In this document: piece by piece, positions 60,446-64,000 of the stretch
Position numbering within the stretch: position 1 is the first letter of the stretch
How the letters are laid out: every line of letters starts with the position of its first letter
Origin: Pelagibius sp028280305
Lineage (GTDB): Bacteria > Pseudomonadota > Alphaproteobacteria > Kiloniellales > Kiloniellaceae
NCBI RefSeq assembly: GCF_965233615.1
Contig: NZ_OZ247495.1
Direction: 5' to 3' (one strand)
Length of the DNA: 64,000 nt
Notes under the pieces: model-generated
What the model was told of the DNA's origin: nothing
The model's input: only the letters and a program-made list of their open reading frames with translations
The model's database searches: none
Program-made: the position numbers and the translations under genes

Positions 60446-62782
60446 GTGGCAAATATACAACAGACCGATGGGACTCCCGGCAGTTTGAACGTGGAGGCCG
60501 AAGCGACGAGCGGGCGGCCTGCCGGGCGCTGGATGCAGGCTTTCCTGCAGTGGGCCCGTCATATCAAGTTCGAGCGCAGCCTTGCGATCCTGCTGCTGGC
60601 AGCGGGTGTGACCAGCGGTATTGCCACCTTCATTGCCATGACCGGCAATCTTTCGGTGGTCGCGAATGCCGACCACGTGCTGCTGTTGCTGCTCACCGAC
60701 CTCGTAATCATCCTCGGGCTCGCGGCCCTGATCACGCGGCGTCTGGCGATCCTTTGGATCGAACGGAAAAAGGGCAGGGCCGGATCACGGCTGCATGGCC
60801 GCCTTGTGGCGCTCTTCTCGGTGGTGGCGGTGGCGCCGACCATCCTCGTGGCGGCGTTCTCGGTGATCATGTTCGATCTGGGGTTGGAGTTCTGGTTCAG
60901 CGAGCGCGTTTCCACGGCGATCAAGAACTCGCGGGCCGTGGCCGCTGCTTACCTTGACGAGCATCAACAGACCATCGCGGCGGATGCCCTGGCGATCGCC
61001 CAGGTACTGAACAAGGGGGGCCCAACGCTGGCTTACAACCCCTCGCTGTTCAATAACGTCATGACCCGTCAGGCAAGCCTGCGCTATCTGACGGAGGCCG
61101 CCGTCTACGACAGCTCCGGGCGCATGCTGGCCCGCTCCTCCAGCTTTCTTCTGGCTTTCAATCCTGACATTCCCGAATGGGCTTTTGAGCGGGCGCGCAG
61201 CAGCGGCCTGGCGATCATGACGTCGGAAGAAGAGGACAGGGTGCGGGCTCTCGTGCGGCTGGATCTGGCGGCGGACGCCTTCCTTTACATCGGGCGGCTG
61301 GTCGATTCCCGGGTGCTGGGCCACATGGAGTCCACAAGTTGGGCTGTGCAACGTTACGAGGAACTGGAAGGCGATCGTTTCAGTCTTCAGATCACCTTTG
61401 CGCTGATTTTCCTGGTCGTGGCGCTGTTGCTGCTGCTCGTGGCGGTGTGGATCGGTCTGGCTTTTGCCAATCAGCTTACAGGGCCGATCGGCAGCCTGAT
61501 TTCGACCGCGGAACGCGTGGGTAAGGGCGACCTGAAGGCGCGGATCAAGGGACCGGCGCGGCGCGACGAGATCGGCAACCTCTCCCGCGCTTTCAATAAG
61601 ATGACCAGCCAGCTTGAGCGCCAGCAGGACGCACTCCTGGACGCCAATGCGCAGCTCGATTATCGCAGCCGTTTCATCGAAGCCGTGCTGGGCGGGGTTT
61701 CCGCCGGCGTTATAGGCCTGGATGATGCGGGGCGTATCAACCTGGCGAACCGCATGGCCTGCGACTTTCTCTCCATGTCTTCACAGGAACTGCGCGGACA
61801 ACCTCTGCCCGAGGTGCTGCCGGCGATGAGCGATCTGTTGGACAAGGCGCGTCGGCGTCCGCGGCGGCTGGCCCAGCAGCAATTGACGATGCCTGACAGC
61901 AGCGGTGCCGAACGGGTTTTGCTGGTACGGATCTCGGCGGAAGTGGAAGATGAAACGACCATGGGTTTCGTCATCACCTTCGATGAGATTACCCAGCTGT
62001 TGGCAGCGCAGCGTAAAGCCGCCTGGTCTGACATTGCCCGGCGGATCGCCCATGAAATCAAGAACCCGCTGACGCCGATCCAACTGGCAGCCGAGCGTTT
62101 GAACCGGAAGTACGTTGACCAGATCGTCAACGACCCTGAAACCTTCAAGGTCTGTACCGACACCATTGTCCGCCATGTCGGCGACATCGGCCGCATGGTT
62201 GATGAGTTTTCCTCTTTTGCGCGCATGCCCGCGCCTTCGATGCAGTCTGAGAATATCTCCAAGCTTGTCGAGCAAGCGGTTTTTCTTCAGCGTACCGCCC
62301 ATCATGAAATCGCCTTCAGTGTTTCGCTGCCTGAGTCTCCGATCTATCTGGCCTGTGACAGCCGGCAGGTGGTGCAGGCGCTGACCAACCTGATCCTCAA
62401 TGCCGTCGAGTCTATTGAGGGCCGGCACTTCCGTGATGGAGCGGAGGCGCCGTCGGGGACCATCGATCTGCAGGTAAAAGTCGATTCGTCGCGCTGCGTG
62501 ATCGTGATCACGGATAACGGAAAGGGTCTTCCTCAGCAGGACCGCGCCCGCTTGACTGAACCTTATGTCACCACCCGTGAAAGGGGCACCGGCCTTGGAC
62601 TGGCGATTGTGAAAAAGATCATGGAAGATCACGGCGGCAACCTGGTCTTGAAGGACAGAGAGAGTGGTGGTGCCGTGGTAAGCTTGGTATTCCCGCTGCG
62701 CGACGAGCAGGCCGACGGTGCTGCGTCTCGTGACGTACAGGCGGCTGCATTGCTGGGCGGGAGAGCGGCTGGTAATGGCTGA
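60446..62782 (+). CDS. ntrY: Nitrogen regulation membrane sensor kinase NtrY
   Basis: Membrane kinase of 778 residues, partner of NtrX. About four hydrophobic helices lie within residues 45-130 and near 305-328, with a periplasmic or extracytoplasmic region between. A HAMP domain (NQLTGPIGSLISTAERVGKGDL) near 335-385, a PAS domain near 400-510, the phosphoacceptor in RRIAHEIKNPLTPIQLAAERL near 535 and the ATPase domain (ITDNGKGLPQ, GTGLGLAIVKK) follow. The start is GTG at 60446, 3 bases behind ntrC; the end overlaps ntrX by 8 bases. Confidence 0.95.
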   Translation: MANIQQTDGTPGSLNVEAEATSGRPAGRWMQAFLQWARHIKFERSLAILLLAAGVTSGIATFIAMTGNLSVVANADHVLLLLLTDLVIILGLAALITRRLAILWIERKKGRAGSRLHGRLVALFSVVAVAPTILVAAFSVIMFDLGLEFWFSERVSTAIKNSRAVAAAYLDEHQQTIAADALAIAQVLNKGGPTLAYNPSLFNNVMTRQASLRYLTEAAVYDSSGRMLARSSSFLLAFNPDIPEWAFERARSSGLAIMTSEEEDRVRALVRLDLAADAFLYIGRLVDSRVLGHMESTSWAVQRYEELEGDRFSLQITFALIFLVVALLLLLVAVWIGLAFANQLTGPIGSLISTAERVGKGDLKARIKGPARRDEIGNLSRAFNKMTSQLERQQDALLDANAQLDYRSRFIEAVLGGVSAGVIGLDDAGRINLANRMACDFLSMSSQELRGQPLPEVLPAMSDLLDKARRRPRRLAQQQLTMPDSSGAERVLLVRISAEVEDETTMGFVITFDEITQLLAAQRKAAWSDIARRIAHEIKNPLTPIQLAAERLNRKYVDQIVNDPETFKVCTDTIVRHVGDIGRMVDEFSSFARMPAPSMQSENISKLVEQAVFLQRTAHHEIAFSVSLPESPIYLACDSRQVVQALTNLILNAVESIEGRHFRDGAEAPSGTIDLQVKVDSSRCVIVITDNGKGLPQQDRARLTEPYVTTRERGTGLGLAIVKKIMEDHGGNLVLKDRESGGAVVSLVFPLRDEQADGAASRDVQAAALLGGRAAGNG

Positions 62783-64000
62783 CGAAATCCTGATCGTCGA
62801 TGACGAAAGCGATATCCGCCTTCTGATCAAAGGCGTCCTTGAGGACGAGGGTTACGAGACCCGGGATGCCGGCGACAGCGACACGGCCCTGGATATGCTC
62901 CGCGATCGTCGTCCGAGCTTGGTGGTGCTGGACATCTGGCTGCAGAACTCAGCGCTGGACGGAATGGAGATCCTGAGCGTCATCAAGAAAGAGCACCCTT
63001 TGGTCCCCGTCGTCATGATCTCCGGCCACGGCAATATCGAAACGGCGGTCAACGCCATCAAGATTGGCGCCTACGACTTTATTGAGAAGCCTTTCAAGTC
63101 GGATCGCCTACTGTTGATTGTCCAGCGCGCCATCGAGGCGGCAAAACTGCGCAGCGAAAACGAAGAGTTGCGGCTGCGGGTCGGCCAGCCTTCGGATCTC
63201 ATCGGATCCTCGCCCTGGTTTCATCAAGTGAGCCAGGCGGTGCGTAAGGTAGCGCCCACCGGCAGCCGGGTTCTGATCACCGGGCCGGCCGGCGCCGGCA
63301 AGGAAGTCGTGGCCCGTCAGCTCCACGCCTGTTCCCATCGCGCCGAGGCCAGTTTCGTGGCGCTCAACTGCGCGACCATGCACCCGGATCGTTTGGAGTC
63401 GGAGCTTTTCGGAACCGCGCCCGGTCTTGATGGCAGTGATTCGCCGGGCAAGGTTGGCACCTTCGAGCGTGCCCATGGCGGTACTCTGTTGCTGGACGAA
63501 GTGGCCGACATGCCGATGGAAACCCAGGGCAAGATCGTACGGGCTCTGCAGGAACAGACCTTTCAGCGGGTCGGCGACGACCGCCGTGTTGCCGTCGATG
63601 TCCGGGTGATCGCTTCGACCAACCGTGACCTGCCGGAACTCATAGAAGAGGGGCGGTTCCGCGAAGACCTCTTTTACCGCCTGAACGTGGTGCCGCTGGA
63701 GGTGCCGGCGCTGCGCGAACGGCGGGAGGACATACCTGATCTGGTCTCGTTTTTCATGGAACGGGCGGCGGAGAATGCCGGGTTGCCGCCACGCAGCCTG
63801 AGTGACGACACCCTGGCCGCGCTGAGGGCCTATGACTGGCCGGGCAATGTCCGCCAACTCCGCAACGTTATCGAGTGGGTGCTGATCATGGCGCCGGGCG
63901 GCCCGCACGATCCGGTTCGCCCGGATATGCTGCCGCCTGAGATCGGCGCCTCTGCGCCGGCATCCTTGCCGGGCGAAACAGGGGAGGAAATCATGTCGTT
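62775..64000 (+). CDS. ntrX: Response regulator NtrX, 3' end outside the window
   Basis: AAA+ response regulator; 408 residues are visible and the frame is open at the window edge. The receiver has Asp53 in VVLDIWLQNSALDG. The AAA+ domain has Walker A TGPAGAGKEVVA and Walker B GGTLLLDEVADMP, but in the sigma-54 contact loop position the sequence reads ELFGTAPGLDGSDSPGKVGTFERA in overlapping parts, without GAFTGA. NtrX of several alphaproteobacteria lacks this motif and is thought not to act through sigma-54. The DNA-binding end lies beyond base 64000. It overlaps ntrY by 8 bases. Confidence 0.95.
   Translation, partial: MADEILIVDDESDIRLLIKGVLEDEGYETRDAGDSDTALDMLRDRRPSLVVLDIWLQNSALDGMEILSVIKKEHPLVPVVMISGHGNIETAVNAIKIGAYDFIEKPFKSDRLLLIVQRAIEAAKLRSENEELRLRVGQPSDLIGSSPWFHQVSQAVRKVAPTGSRVLITGPAGAGKEVVARQLHACSHRAEASFVALNCATMHPDRLESELFGTAPGLDGSDSPGKVGTFERAHGGTLLLDEVADMPMETQGKIVRALQEQTFQRVGDDRRVAVDVRVIASTNRDLPELIEEGRFREDLFYRLNVVPLEVPALRERREDIPDLVSFFMERAAENAGLPPRSLSDDTLAALRAYDWPGNVRQLRNVIEWVLIMAPGGPHDPVRPDMLPPEIGASAPASLPGETGEEIMS

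Overview
This window is a 64 kb piece of a high-GC alphaproteobacterial chromosome. Gene content and order point to the Rhodospirillales or a close relative. Supporting signs are a lipoyl domain fused to the pyruvate dehydrogenase E1 beta subunit, the run ispDF / dusB / ntrB / ntrC / ntrY / ntrX, the run tpiA / secG / pyrG / kdsA / eno / ftsB / pdhABC / lpd / lipA, and a GTTC-N7-GTTC SOS box in front of lexA. No tRNA, rRNA, CRISPR array, insertion sequence or prophage gene was seen. The species call is inference.

Layout. 1-3.2 kb: the 3' part of lpxB, then a SulP-STAS-cyclic-nucleotide-domain transporter. 3.3-13.7 kb: gltA and gltX (minus), comEC (plus), then a minus-strand block trpG-trpD-trpC-moaC-moeA-lexA. 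13.8-31.3 kb: an accessory block between trpG and trpE. It holds an orphan cueR with a textbook MerR-type promoter, a polysaccharide-deacetylase-like gene, a lone periplasmic binding protein next to a lone histidine kinase, a complete 2-aminoethylphosphonate (AEP) uptake and breakdown locus, an AraC/LysE pair, a very small gene with an exceptionally strong ribosome-binding site, and a glutathione transferase. 31.3-34.8 kb: trpE and a ppiD-like chaperone gene. 35-50.8 kb: tpiA, secG, pyrG, kdsA, a chemoreceptor gene, eno, ftsB and the pyruvate dehydrogenase/lipoate operon. 50.9-53.5 kb: a small accessory block with a threonine-codon leader peptide, an intrinsic terminator and a shortened threonyl-tRNA synthetase. 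53.5-64 kb: pncC/cinA, pgpA, ispDF, a cytochrome c assembly-like membrane protein, dusB and the nitrogen-control genes ntrBCYX; the window ends inside ntrX.

How the genes work together. The AEP locus is self-sufficient. PhnS binds AEP in the periplasm, a fused two-domain permease and an ATPase import it, PhnW removes the amino group, PhnY oxidises phosphonoacetaldehyde to phosphonoacetate, and PhnA splits this to acetate and phosphate. A divergent LysR regulator probably controls both arms: similar paired 17-bp sites, with centres 30-31 bp apart and the same relative orientation, lie upstream of phnW and phnS.

The most striking element is at 51380-51570. A 26-codon reading frame with eight threonine codons is followed by mutually exclusive hairpins and a GC-rich terminator with a T tract. 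This is the layout of a classical ribosome-mediated attenuator, here placed before a threonyl-tRNA synthetase that lacks the TGS and editing domains. If correct, the cell makes this editing-free enzyme when charged tRNA-Thr is scarce.
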